64,000 bases of DNA. It comes from Nematostella vectensis (Eukaryota; Cnidaria; Anthozoa; Actiniaria; Edwardsiidae). Shown here one piece after another: positions 11,471 through 50,614 of this stretch. Where the stretch lies: contig NC_064041.1 in the NCBI RefSeq assembly GCF_932526225.1, positions 15,993,888 to 16,057,887 on the forward strand, written 5' to 3'. A program made the translations under genes and the position numbers. Below the pieces are notes generated by a model. The model was given only the letters and a program-made list of their open reading frames with translations, was not told the DNA's origin and did not search any database. Numbering within the stretch: position 1 is the first letter of the stretch; each line of letters begins with the position of its first letter.

Positions 11471-13090
11471 TGGCAGATGGTGAAAATGATGGTGGTAGTG
11501 ATGATGATGGTAGTGATGATGATGGCAGTTGGTGGAAATGATGGAAGTATGCTGGTTGTGGTGATGATGCTTATCATGATGGTGGTCGAAAGCTAGAAAA
11601 TGCGGAATTTAAAAGAAAAAGTCCACCCACAAAACGAAAACTACGCTTATTTAGACAGTGCCCAGATAATAGCGCCCGCGGGTCACCGGGTTTACTTCCG
11701 CTGACCAAATCCGCGAGAGCTCTATTGGGACCTATAAGATCACCAGGTCACGGCGCATGCGCAGGGCATCTTTGAATGAAGATACTGCTTAAAAAAAAAA
11801 CTTAAGGCAAGCTGTAGAATAACTAAGTGGTCCTATGTTACGCATCGTGAAACCAATGGTATATTTTACGAGTATGGTGTTTTTTTACGAGTCATGGCTG
11901 AAATGGTAGGTTTCACTTCTCTGTTATCCAAGGGCCGTAAAATATACCATTTCAACCTTGAGCTGATTGTTTTCCTTGTCTGAGACGTAACCGGATCTTT
12001 CACTTATGGTCACTTAACACTTAGATAGCGATAATCAATTTGCTGACAGTAACCCTCATCACGCAAACTTTTTTACGCGGTTATAGTTTTCCCGGGTCCT
12101 GGTAACCGTCACGGTCCACTCAAAACACTTCGCCAATCCACCTAAACCTGTCAGCAATAGAAAGTGAGACTGCACATGTCTAACATGAGTAACAGAAACA
12201 AATGGCTTTGATATGTCCGTGTTAATTCGATTAGGCATTATCATCAAGCGGTTGATTGTTAAACATTTTAATTCTAGTAGTAGTCCACGAGTTGGGGATC
12301 AAATAGCCGTGTATACGCCTAGCCCGCGTAACTTTACCTGTAGAGGTTCGCTTGTCTCCACCACCCATCGCGGTAGCCGGGTCAGATTGATAATCCTGTC
12401 CCTAACTGCGCTCAGCGAGCCAGTTTTGTTCATTTGTAGCCATGTTTGATCGCTGAACCTCGCACGGTAGCGCGGTCTTCTCTTCAGCTTCTCCAAAACA
12501 CTAACGAATTTCTCGAGAGTCTCTTCTGGAGCGGATATTAGCTCCATCTCGCTAATAGACTTATCTGAGTTTGCATCAAATTGTCTAAATATTTCCAGTG
12601 CATCTTGCATGTAAGGGTAAAATGCGAGATTCTGATGCAAAAAGTCTTGGAATTCTCCCAGGCTTGTAAACCGGTTCCCAAATCTTTTACCGACTCGAAG
12701 ATATCTTTTCTTGAGGATCTCGATAAGACGCGAATCCATGTCCCTCGGTGAGATCTCTTCAGAGATCGTCTTGCTCGATGTTAATCCTTGTCTCATAGCA
12801 GCTTTCATTATATTCTTGCATTCTTCATCACTCAGGAAATTCGGAATCTGAAAAACTAGTGGTTTCAAGCTTCTAGTGTGGACATTATAATGTCGATGAA
12901 AGATCGTTAGCCTCTGGACATGGCCAACTCGCACGCCATCCAACCTTGTTATACCCGCGCAAGTAGCGTTTCTATCTAAACTTCTTTCATAATGAAAGTC
13001 TCGAGTACAAGAGTGCGTGTATTCCAAGGCTAGAGTCTGTATTGCTGTGATAATAGCGACTGTAAGCGGTAAGAGAGCTGTCGAGATCAT
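10834..13090 (-). CDS. P4HTM: Transmembrane prolyl 4-hydroxylase (P4HTM-like)
   Basis: Fe(II)/2-oxoglutarate dioxygenase of the ER-anchored prolyl 4-hydroxylase family; in vertebrates P4HTM acts in the endoplasmic reticulum and can target HIF-alpha. Three exons on the minus strand, 13090-12338, 11412-11294 and 11149-10834, join in frame to give 395 aa ending at TGA. ATG 13090 is chosen because an in-frame stop lies just upstream. Residues 1-24 form a hydrophobic signal anchor. A canonical EF-hand loop begins DANSDKSIS at about 172-183, as expected for this family. The catalytic domain has the HxD pair at H264/D266 (GHYDS), the distal His at H368 (SLHGG) and the 2-oxoglutarate Lys ten residues later (KGTKW). 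The sequence between HxD and FYLND is shorter than I remember for the human protein (about 500 aa). Several N-glycosylation sequons fit a luminal domain. A further 3' exon is possible because AGG/GTGAAC at the stop could serve as a donor, but the frame ends naturally. Confidence 0.92.
11422..11468. repeat. (TAA)n microsatellite just upstream of a P4HTM 3' splice site
   Basis: About 15 TAA triplets on the plus strand, reading as a TTA run on the coding strand. The run ends about 10 nt before the acceptor of P4HTM exon 2 (CGACAG at 11413), so it takes the place of the usual polypyrimidine tract. It is followed by an imperfect GATGATGGT stretch to about 11580. Confidence 0.95.
11855..11951. repeat. 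Short inverted repeat (hairpin) in P4HTM intron 1
   Basis: AATGGTATATTTTACG at 11855-11870 is matched by its exact reverse complement at 11936-11951. A second inner pair (GTGAAACC and GGTTTCAC) lies close by, though not collinearly nested. It could be a degenerate foldback element. No target duplication was found. Confidence 0.6.
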
Positions 13091-13284
13091 ACCCGCTGTT
13101 AGCAGCACACCGGTTTACATCGCCAACTCGTCAACTAGTTAACCCGCCGCTTGACTATGTCCCATCAAGCCGGCAGTTGTAATTAGCGGAAGTCTTGTCT
13201 CTTGAAATCACAGAGCGATATACAACCATGTCAAGCATTGTCATAATGACCTCCCATATATAGTGATTAGGTTTTGTGTTCATT

Positions 13285-13311
13285 CCCCTCCCTTGAGCCG
13301 CTAGGCAGGCT
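13285..13311. mobile_element. Solo terminus of the MULE-like MITE family
   Basis: CCCTTGAGCCGCTAGGCAGG matches the right terminus of the complete element at 25837-26852 with a one-base difference in the core. No partner terminus was found nearby, so this is a fragment. Confidence 0.6.
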
Positions 13312-13470
13312 ACCTTATCAAAACAGATCTAAATATACTGAGAGAAAAAGCACTAAATATTTGTGGTTAGGCGCTCTTGGCGGATTTTCCAAGGTGAATA
13401 ACCTTTCAGACTTTACCCTACTCTTTCCCATAGCCTCAAATGACGTATCTTACATATAAAGCTACGTTCA

Positions 13471-13528
13471 GCCGCCATTTTATCATTCTGGCAAAGCACC
13501 AAGTGTTAAAAAGCATCTATTTTCATCT
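13471..13528. repeat. Dispersed repeat, copy A
   Basis: A roughly 58-bp segment with GCCATTTTATCATTCTGGC, then CCAAGTGT and AAGCAT, is shared with copies at 18506-18563 and 44306-44363. All three lie in the same orientation. Family unknown; it may be the end of a longer MITE. Confidence 0.7.
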
Positions 13529-14321
13529 GTAGATATATTCGATACAATTTCAATTACGATTTAAAAATTGTTGGCGTTAAATGCAGGCGGTTACTTTGAT
13601 ATTTTGTCTCATAATTTGTCTTCAAATGAGAACAATAACAAAGGTGTGACTTACCAGGACTCTTTAATTTATTCCAGAGCATGTTTAATTTCACGTGACA
13701 GAAACACTTATTAGAAGGAGCTCGCGCTTTTAGGGTTTTGAGATCTGTTCTCGAGTTCTCAATTCTCTTGAACATTATCCCTCGTCGTAGAACGCTATGA
13801 CAGTGATGTTTAATAAAGTAATAAATAAATTGCACTTCTTCCGTAAGGAAGGGGAAGAAAGAATTTGGAAGGGGAATCAGAAATCAAGGAAAGGGAAGAA
13901 AGAGAAACAAGTCTGTGGAACTCTCTAAAAAAGCCAAGCAAACAGCTAGCGTCTAGACCATATAAAGTCTGTTTTGCGCCAATTTAAATACTCAATCCAC
14001 ATCTGTTATAAGCCTCGGGGCTTAAAGCTTACATGTGGCTTTTAAAAAAATATTAAGCGAAATTGTTAAACACCTTTCAAGTCTCCGCCGGAGTCCTTAC
14101 TCGTATTGAATTTATCACACAAGCTAACGCAACAGAGCCGCAACATTGTCAAGGAGGGTATAAAGGGCGAGCATTCATAGCTTGTCACGGCGCATGCGCA
14201 AGATGATTTGAGAGTTTGCATGCGGCTTGTAAGCCGTGTTTCTATGGTAACCAAAGATCTTTTGTGAATATAAGATTAGGCGATTCATCAAAGAAGAAAG
14301 AAGAGGCTTGATTCTTTGCTC

Positions 14322-14504
14322 GATTGGTGGAGCAGTGCCGTAGCAGGCCACACAAGATTGGTGGAGCAGTGCCGTAGCAGGCCACACAAGATTGGTGGAG
14401 CAGCGCCGTTGCAGGCCACACAAGATTGGTGGAGCAGTGCCGTAGCAGGCCACACAAGATTGGTGGGGCAGTGCCGTAGCAGGCCACATAAGATTGGAGG
14501 GGCA
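14322..14504. repeat. 34-bp minisatellite, about 5 copies
   Basis: Tandem unit containing GATTGGTGGAGCAGTGCC and GTAGCAGGCCACACAA. Copies differ at one or two positions. Open frames across it on both strands are repeat artefacts. Confidence 0.92.
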
Positions 14505-15005
14505 CAATACAGAAACTAAGAAAATATTGGGGGTACAGCCACACCCCTACTGGCCATTCCCTGATAATTTTTGAAAATATCGGAGAAGGAAAAGCCATCA
14601 GTGCCCCACCCCCTGCTACGGCCCTGCGGGGGCGGTGGATGGGGGCGGTGGATGAGGGTGCGGCCATAGCCCAATAGACACTAGGAACGAGTCGTTATAT
14701 GCTAGCATAATTTCTGGTACAATCATTCAAAACAAGCATAACTTTTAAGACTTTAAGCAAAAAAACAATGCTCAGAATAATTTGCATTTTGCAGACCGAA
14801 AATGTTAAAACCAACCTCGTATATCCCCGACACACATTTGGGCCCGCAAAACACCTGCTAACAATTCAGTTCATAAACTGTGTCAGTCATAGTCATAGTC
14901 ACAAGAGTTATACAAACAATACAAACAATGTAACAGATTAATTATAAATACTATTCAATAAATAATATGAAAAAAGACACAAGGAAGGAAAAGAAAAAAA
15001 AAACA

Positions 15006-15140
15006 TCTGGTGCAATGGCCGCGGATCGAACCCGACCCATTCGCAAAAATAAAAATTAAATAACAGACCATACACCCAGACGTGCGCTGAATCACCGTAT
15101 GGCAGCTAAAGCTTTACGGCTAGGCTGGAGATTTCGGCCC
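15006..15140 (-). mobile_element. Possible tRNA-derived SINE fragment
   Basis: On the minus strand GGGTTCGATCC at 15033-15023 matches an RNA polymerase III B-box (tRNA T-loop). A T-run follows, and sequence upstream has tRNA-like TAGC words but no clean cloverleaf could be drawn. It is either a decayed tRNA-derived SINE or chance. A tRNA gene is not supported. Confidence 0.2.
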
Positions 15141-15424
15141 CAGCACCGCTATCTAACAAGCTGTACAACACAAAGGAACTTGAGGTACCCGCGCATTAAT
15201 GGGGAGGCAATAACCAGGATCCCAGGCCTGTCTTAGTCGGTTACGCCACGCACAGCTCGCTGAGACTGAGAGTGAAAATATTGTAGTCTATTCGGCGCCT
15301 TTGGGTCTCTTGGGAGCCTAAGATGTAATCGTCATGAAGACACAGGTATGCTGAAGTACGCGGCTTACTCTTTGGGACTGGCTCCCTGTGTTCGCAAGGC
15401 TTGGTGCCCCAGGACGTAGCAACC

Positions 15425-15493
15425 GCCATCAAAAACAAAATGGCGGACGAGCGAAACTTCATCTCCCCGGCAACACACTAAAGTAACACGAAA
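15425..15493 (+). promoter_or_regulatory. MORN1 promoter/5' UTR with YY1-like site
   Basis: AAAATGGCGGACGAGCG at about 15439 matches the YY1-type AANATGGCGG element often found at TATA-less start sites. It lies about 55 bp upstream of the MORN1 ATG. No TATA box is visible. The upstream ATG in this motif is followed in frame by a stop before the MORN1 start, so it would act as a short upstream frame if transcribed. Confidence 0.4.
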
Positions 15494-34490
<18,997 letters not shown>

Positions 34491-35470
34491 TGTGTGTTTG
34501 ATATTTTCTACTGTTGTAATATATAATAGATATCTGCATAAGAAAGCATTCAAGTTTGTTTGTAAAGGCATTACTGCGATTTTGAACAATCTGCAAACTC
34601 AAACTCATGAACTTTAAGCTACAAAATACATTACTACAGCTTCTCTCACTAAAAAGCCTTGAACAGTTTGCCTTATTGGGCTACACTTGCCTTATTGGGC
34701 TACACTTAAAGACTTCCAATTGTTCCATCTCACTGCAATGTGTTGACCAATGACAGGGTACAAAATGTGTCCATTACAGATTCAAAACCTAATTGATGGA
34801 AGTGAGTAATGATATTTTGAACATTTTGGCTAGCTCTCAGAATACCCCAAACCTATTCCATTGTCTACATTTTATATTAATTATGTAAATAACTGATACA
34901 TTCATTTATTAAAATGCAATATGTATGTTGAAGGTTTCATTTACCTTATTCATACTCCCTTTTGTCAAGTTTGCATTTAAGTCTTCACTTACTTTTCTTG
35001 TTATAAAAGTTGCACTTAGCCAATACTACACATCTTTTTATTCATATTTTTGGTGCTTCATACATTGATATAGTCACTGCACTTAGCCAATAATACACAT
35101 TATTTTATTCATATTTTTGTGCTTGATACATCGATAGAAAAACACTTCATAAACTTTTTCTAATTACTTCACAAATTCACTACCTGTATTAATCTCATGA
35201 TGAGATTGTTGAATCTACAGATTACTGTTCATGCTTTATTTTGATCCTAAGGATCTTTTATATTTGAAATTGAAATAATTGTACTGTTTGATATTGATGT
35301 GTTTTTTATGATGTACAGTAATAGTAAAAAAGTTGTTATAAACATACAGTATTCAGAGAATAACTAAGGTCAGTTAACTCACTGCCAGTTAACTAAGCCT
35401 TGTTAAACCAGGCCCTTATACCATGGAGGGTGACACATCACCCCAGTGTAACAACAAGAAACAGGCATGC

Positions 35471-35617
35471 CAGGCGCATACCTAGGATTGGCTGAGGGGG
35501 GGTGCACAGTCATAGGTAATATATGGAAAAAGCCTAGCATTTGAAGATTCCATAATAAGAAATGACACTTTTTGGCCACCAAGGAGGGGGTGTGCACGCA
35601 CCCTGTGTATGCGCCTG
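35471..35617. mobile_element. 147-bp MITE, CAGGCGCATAC termini, CATGC duplication
   Basis: Perfect 11-bp inverted termini CAGGCGCATAC / GTATGCGCCTG flanked by CATGC at 35466-35470 and 35618-35622. Interior G-rich and non-coding. A truncated relative lies at 7508. Confidence 0.85.
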
Positions 35618-35639
35618 CATGCACTAGGATAGGGTGCCA

Positions 35640-35794
35640 GGGCCGTAGCTAGCTTTTCGGGGAGACGGGGCAGCTGCCCCCTTAGGGGAGCAGGAATTTG
35701 CAAAAGGCAAAAAAAAAATAGTGTCTGCCCCTGAGGCAAATAAAGAAATATCTGAGGCTTGCCCCAAATTAACAAAGCTTTCTAGCTACGGCCT
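35640..35794. mobile_element. Short MITE with GGCCGTAGCTAG termini
   Basis: GGCCGTAGCTAG at 35641-35652 is repeated inverted at 35782-35793. Interior contains GCAGCTGCCCCC and an A-run, with no coding potential. The exact tips and target duplication are unclear. Confidence 0.7.
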
Positions 35795-35952
35795 TGAAAC
35801 CTTAAATCAAGGTTCCCATTGTAATGAGTCCTTAATGCCTGAGAACAACATTGGGGAATGCTACATGCTAAAAAACATGGCACAATGGAAATGAGAGTTG
35901 TGTCAATGTATCGCTTATAAGGAGGCAGTATGGCACCATGAAAATAAGAGTT

Positions 35953-36720
35953 CTATCGCTTGTAAGGTGGCGGCATAGCACCTGGAGGCAGCTGGTAGTA
36001 CTGCTGTTGAGGATATGGGTGGTATTGGGGTGCCCCTGTAGTCACCACCCTGATCCCAGGGCCACTCACGACAGTTGCCCCTCCTGGATTAACCACTGTC
36101 ATGCCGCCTGGGTAGCTTGTAGATGTTGTTGTTTGGTAAACGACTGTGCCAGGGGTGTTAACAACTACGGCACCTTGGCTGCGTCGAGGTGCCAGGAATG
36201 ACGAGATGCCACTTGCAACAGCATCAACAGTTTTGTCGACAAGCTGGTAGGCCGGGTCATTAGGGTCCAGTCTTGGCTTGGGTCGCCCGTATGGGTAAGG
36301 GTTCCCAACTGTCTCAGGGCCATACTGGGGTGCCATGGGGGGTGGGCCAGTGCGATTTGTCATAACTCGTCGGATCATTTCCCTATCTGGAGCATATGGG
36401 AATAACTCGTTGAACGAGTTAAAGTTCATAGGATCAGTGATATATCCTGCTAACACTTGTACCGCTTGAACTCGCGAGCGATCTGAACGGAACCATCGTA
36501 GAATCGGGAAAACACCCATGCAGCTGGCTGGGAGCATTTTCGATACGCAGTTTTGCAGAGTTTTTAGCTTGTCATCGTCGAAGCTCATCGTGGATAAAAG
36601 CTCGCTGATTTGCTCCGCATACAAGTTCCCCTGGGCATAAACTATCGCTTGTATTTTGTCGTCTACATGCGGAAGACGATGAACTTCGTTCTTCACAATG
36701 GCGAAAGCTGTTGGATCCAT
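35953..36720 (-). CDS. DUF4476-like protein with Pro/Gly/Tyr-rich tail
   Basis: An intact 255-aa frame with ATG at 36720 and stop TAG, apparently a single exon. Residues about 1-95 resemble the DUF4476 fold as I remember it: an N-terminal helix (DPTAFAIVKNEV), a short helix after HVDDKIQAI, the signature LLSTMSFDDDKLKTL, and WFRSDRSRVQAV. Function of the family is not established. Residues about 125-170 are Pro/Arg-rich, followed by LVDKTVDAVASGISSF, then Val/Thr/Gly-rich repeats (VVNTPGTVVYQ, VVNPGGATVV) and a YHPYPQQQYYQLPPG tail, probably disordered and possibly a binding platform for SH3 or WW domains. No signal peptide or membrane span. It is divergent to RECQL5 and convergent with MORN1. 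Confidence 0.8.
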   Translation of the reverse strand: MDPTAFAIVKNEVHRLPHVDDKIQAIVYAQGNLYAEQISELLSTMSFDDDKLKTLQNCVSKMLPASCMGVFPILRWFRSDRSRVQAVQVLAGYITDPMNFNSFNELFPYAPDREMIRRVMTNRTGPPPMAPQYGPETVGNPYPYGRPKPRLDPNDPAYQLVDKTVDAVASGISSFLAPRRSQGAVVVNTPGTVVYQTTTSTSYPGGMTVVNPGGATVVSGPGIRVVTTGAPQYHPYPQQQYYQLPPGAMPPPYKR

Positions 36721-37232
36721 AATAAATGAGCTTCTTTTTCACTTTGCAAAAACAAAGTTGGAATCGCTTTCCCCTTTAAAAAAGTGCTTTTGAGAGCCTA
36801 GTTCTCTTTGAGTGACTACCTTTTGGGTTACTTCTGAAGCTAGCTGTGAACTTAGGTTTATAAACTGCCTTCTCTTCACGATGTTTCACACCTCACGATA
36901 GCGCATTACAAATTTTCTATTTTTAGTAGCGCACAAACGTCATGAGCAGTACGTAAGGAAACAAAAATAAACAAGTCACACAGGTAACCCACCGTGCAAC
37001 AAAGAATCATGATGAAATCTAGTCTTCTACAATGAATATTAAATTCAGAGAATCTGAATATCTTGGTGGAAACAAGTGATTTATCATTGTTATTTCATTT
37101 TGTGGTGCGAATTACAAAAATATACTTCTCACCTTCGGATGTATTTGGTTCGCCCTCGGTCCCAGTCACGGTACGAGAGTGTATCGACCGCTCCGAAAAG
37201 TTATCGAGCGCCTGTAAATAGTGAGTTCTTCG
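36721..37232. promoter_or_regulatory. Bidirectional spacer between DUF4476 gene and RECQL5
   Basis: 512 bp separate the two divergent start codons, so both promoters must lie here unless a distal non-coding exon exists. No TATA box stands out. CACCTCACGATAGCGC at about 36889 is the most GC-rich part. Confidence 0.45.
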
Positions 37233-46643
<9,411 letters not shown>

Positions 46644-46795
46644 GCATCGAGGTCATTCAGACGAGCCGAGAAGTTTCAACTTATTACTCGTGGAGATTTT
46701 CACCAGTAGAAACAACCGTTCATCATTGGAAAAAAAGATATTATTATATGGAAAGCGAACCCCCTTGGAAAAATTTCCAAAAATAGTCTCTATGA

Positions 46796-46801
46796 AATAA
46801 A
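46796..46801 (+). terminator. Polyadenylation signal of RECQL5
   Basis: AATAAA about 150 bp downstream of the RECQL5 stop codon, the first canonical hexamer after it. Confidence 0.6.
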
Positions 46802-47092
46802 TACCCAAGACGAACGCAGAAGCGAGTTTTATTAGAGATCCTTTTAGGTGTCTTAAAGGGACTTTGTTAAAAGAATGAAGCACAATCTCTTCGAAGCCCT
46901 TCCATGAAACCTCTGAAAAGAACTTTCTCGTTTTACGATTTCTTGTCTTTGTTGTATTTTCCACGGGAAGAATTATAATTGTAAAAAATTCCAAAAAGTC
47001 CAGGATATATGCACCCAAGAAGGAGCAAATGTCCTATGCTGCGATCGTTCTGACCTCTGCCACGCTATTCGTTTGAGGTCGAGTACATAGTG

Positions 47093-47352
47093 TGACAGAG
47101 CTTCAGTAAATAGCGTGACAGAGCTCCAGTACATAGCGTGACAGAGCTCCAGTAAATAGCGTGACAGAGCTCCAGTACATAGCGTGACAGAGCTCCAGTA
47201 CATAGCGTGACAGAGCTCCAGTACATAGCGTGACAGAGCTCCAGTACATAGCGTGACAGAGCTCCAGTAAATAGCGTGACAGAGCTCCAGTACATAGCGT
47301 GACAGAGCTCCAGTACATAGCGTGACAGAGCTCCAGTACATAGCGTGACAGA
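47093..47352. repeat. 23-bp minisatellite, about 11 copies
   Basis: Unit GTGACAGAGCTCCAGTAC then ATAGC, alternating with an AAATAGC variant. Open frames across it in both directions are artefacts. Confidence 0.97.
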
Positions 47353-47819
47353 GGTCACAATGATTGCTTAGGAGACTAGCGCAAGTGGTGCGTCGCTCTT
47401 GTTATTGTTGTTTAATGCCCGTGTTTTTCGTCATCAGTTCCGTTTTTAGGCTCCCTATTTGGATTTCGACATTTCTAATGTTATCTTGGATTGTGACTTG
47501 AATTGCTATGATAATAATGAAATTGCTGAAGAAATGATATGAGCTCTAATATATTTATTTCCACCAAAGTTTTGTGATTTAAAGAGCATGAGATGTGAAT
47601 TAAATACTTTGGATAAAAAAAAACTATGATCAGTGTGTATATTAGTATTCTTTAAAGGTTTTTTCATTGCATTTTATGCATTCGTTCATTCGTCATAATT
47701 TTGCTCCTGTGAACGTGTATGCTTGCGGTCTCCATAAAAGCAATCAATGATGGTTTTCCTGTGGCCCATATGGTCTAGGAACTAGCCATGGTTTATTTAG
47801 TACATTTGGCGATGATAAT

Positions 47820-48742
47820 CAGAGGCGGATCCAGGAGCTCCAAAAAGGGGGGGGGCTAAGGTTTTTTTGTTATTTCAAAGCAAAATATCTGAAAATAGGG
47901 GGGGGCTAAGGAAAGGTTTTTGTTATTTTAAAGCCAAATATCTGAAAATAGGGGGGAGCTAAGGAAGGGTTTTTGTTATTTCAAAGCCAAATATCTGAAA
48001 ATAGGGGGGGGGCTAAGGAAAGGTTTTTGTTATTTCAAAGCCAAATATCTGAAAATAGGGGGGAGGGGGCTAAGGAAGGGTTTTTGTTATTTCAAAGCCA
48101 AATATCTGAAAATATGGGGGAGGGGGCTAAGGAAGGGTTTTTGTTATTTCAAAGCCAAATATCTGAAAATAGGGGAGGGGCTAAGGGATGGTTTTTGTTA
48201 TTTCAAAGCCAAATATCTGAAAATAGGGGGGAGGGGGCTAAGGAAGGGTTTTTGTTATTTCAAAGCCAAATATCTGAAAATAGGGGGAGGGGGCTAAGGA
48301 AAGGTTTTTGTTATTTCAAAGCCAAATATCTGAAAATAGGGGGGGGGGGCTAAGGAAGGGTTTTTGTTATTTCAAAGCCAAATATCTGAAAATAGGGGGA
48401 GGGGGCTAAGGTAGGGTTTTTGTTATTTCAAAGCCAAATATTTGAATATAGAGGGGGGGGCTAAGGAAAGGTTTTTGTTATTTCAATGCCAAATATCTGA
48501 AAATAGGGGGGGGCTAAGGAAGGGTTTTTGTTATTTCAAAGCCAAATATCTGAAAATAGGGGGGGCTAAGGAAAGGTTTTTGTTATTTCAATGCCAAATA
48601 TCTGAAAATAGGGGGGGCTAAGGAAGGGTTTTTGTTATTTCAAAGCCAAATATCTGAAAATAGGGGGGGGCTAGGGAAGGGTTTTTGTTATTTCAAAGCC
48701 AAATATCTGAAAATAGGGGGGAGGGGGGCGTGCTTGGGCCCC
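47820..48742. mobile_element. MITE whose interior is a minisatellite of about 55 bp
   Basis: Left end CAGAGGCGGATCCAGGAG and right end CTTGGGCCCCTG resemble diverged inverted termini (CAGRGGC). Between them lie about 15 copies of a unit with GGGGGGCTAAGGAAGG, TTTTTGTTATTTCAAAGCC and AAATATCTGAAAATAGG. The G-run length varies between copies. The termini are my inference; the array is certain. Confidence 0.75.
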
Positions 48743-50455
48743 TGTTAATGGTTACCCAGCGGCCGATAGAAAAATCGTAAAACTAGTCGTAGATTATATA
48801 GCGATATCTGATGGTTTCCCTGTGGCCATTTGGGTCTTTGGACTATGACTGATAGTTTCCCCACTGCTCTTGGGCCAAGCCTCTGTTAAAATCTGTGGCA
48901 TACGGCTTTGAGGTCCGTTTGACACCAAGAGACATACTTTTATTCGCTCTGAAATTATATTCTTTCCCTATGATTCTGCCTGTTTCTTCCATTTGCCATC
49001 GTACTATGTCCCGTTCGGACTATCTTCTGAGCAGTTTGCATACTTATGTCATATAAGTAAGGGTCTCATTAAGTGTCCGGAAGAAGCAAGAAGTGTAAGA
49101 CGTTTAGGTTGTTATCCTAAAAGAAATCGCAAGGACGATTGCACCGCGAACACCAACAGCTAAAACAACCGGTTCCTAGAACACACGCTAACATACGGAT
49201 AAACACGGCTACCATTCCTGGGTTATCGTTAACCTGCTTTCTAGGAATCCGCTCGGAAATCCAAGAGCCAGACGTGAAATGCACTGTCCGATCCACTTTA
49301 GCCGGCTTTTCTCCTCCAAAGACAACTTTAAAACTCTAAGTTTCGCGGTCTAGCGAGGACATGTACGTACTGTACCCCAGACTTTCATTGTTGGCTTTGG
49401 TAGAAATAAGTCCTTGGCTAGTTTATATTTTAGGGGGAAATTTACTTTTATTGTTAAAAATTGAGCGCTTATCACGTAGCATTTAATGGCCACCTTCTCC
49501 CTGCCGTCGCCTCGGTAGTTTCTTGATACATAAAGAAGTACGGAATGCAAAATATTTAATTATTGGAGATTCGTGACGTAGGGGCAATAATAAAGTATGA
49601 GTGCACATTTGGGTCCCCTGGGAAGCATCCTGGGACCCCTTGCGGAGTTTGTAATAATAACAGTAACTAACTTGAAATGGATGGAACTCTAATCTTACTG
49701 TTTTTTTTTACGTCAAAAGAATAAAGAAACAACATTCAAAACAAAACAAAACAAAAAACAACGGATAACAAATGTCGAAAGACTATTGGATTTGAGGCCC
49801 GTTAGTTACAAAACTACACAAGTCATAATATGGCCCACTATGAATTAACTTTATTGTATTTTATTTCATTCGAGGATTCGGTAATAAACGAGTTTATTAT
49901 TCAGGGTTTCTTGGAAATTCCTGTTTTTACAAACGTGTCTTGTTTCATTGTCGTCTTGTTAATGAATGTTTCTTGGAAATCCTGCATCTACGTGTCTGTC
50001 TCGTGCCATGGCGTTTGTTTTACATCCCAGTCTCTATGTACGAGGCTAGCTTCATTGGATATCCCTGTTACTGTATACGTGCAGGTTTTATAAGCGGTCC
50101 TATCAAGATACATAAAATAAGGCGCAGCTTTGCTGAGTTAATAACGGTTAATTATAAAAGTTAGCGTTCGCTGTTGTTTTTGTCTTCTACCTGTGACTCC
50201 TGGACACATTTCATAACGAGGACTCTACACCCAATATCGCGCCTGGTGGGGAACCTATTATCCCCACGCACCCCCCTCTAACGGCCCCTAGACCACCCCG
50301 TGGGGGGCTTTGTGTCAAATGATATTTTTCCGTTATGCAATCACTAACCAAATTAACCTACATCGAGAAAGCGCATTTCATTTCCTGAAAATCGTGAATT
50401 TAATGGCGCACAAGTTATGAACACCTTTCTCATTTAAATGAAACGAAGCCAGAGG

Positions 50456-50614
50456 GCTTGCACTCAACTTAGTAATTTTTTCAGAGGGTTTGATTGGCGG
50501 GGAAGCCAGCAAGCTGTCACTGCGGACGTATTTAGTGTGAAGTTTGCATCCATTCTAGTTCATGGATATCTTGCCCGGCTCGCTGTATCATCGCCGATGT
50601 CTGAGTGAAACCAG
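50456..50614 (+). promoter_or_regulatory. Possible promoter and non-coding first exon
   Basis: A less AT-rich patch ends in a donor-like ACCAG/GTATTT at 50614/50615 and lacks any long open frame. It could be a 5'-UTR exon of a rightward transcript. Support is weak. Confidence 0.2.

Larger units (their letters stand above)
13091..15493. other. Intergenic region between P4HTM and MORN1
   Basis: P4HTM and MORN1 are divergent here. No coding exon is supported. It contains a lone MULE-type terminus (13285-13311), a copy of a dispersed repeat (13471-13528), a 34-bp minisatellite (14322-14504), a tRNA-promoter-like stretch (about 15006-15140) and the MORN1 promoter. A 16-bp string TCACGGCGCATGCGCA, which includes an NRF1-like palindrome, occurs at about 14187 and again inside P4HTM intron 1 at about 11749. 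Nothing else stands out. Confidence 0.6.
34491..35952. other. MORN1 3' flank and convergent spacer
   Basis: Holds the MORN1 3' UTR (end not defined; no clear AATAAA seen), an 18-bp duplication at about 34663-34708, a duplication of about 66 bp at 35011-35127, and two MITEs at 35471 and 35640. No coding exon is supported. Confidence 0.55.

Noticed and set aside
13091-13108. Start of P4HTM at 13108
   Set aside because: That position reads GTG, and an in-frame stop lies a few codons upstream; the first in-frame ATG is at 13090.
15006-15140. A tRNA gene on the minus strand
   Set aside because: Only a T-loop/B-box-like string is present; the T-stem is mismatched and no acceptor stem or anticodon arm can be drawn.
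47065-47358. Minus-strand frames with YWSSVTLCTGALSR-like repeats
   Set aside because: Artefact of the 23-bp minisatellite; open in three frames.
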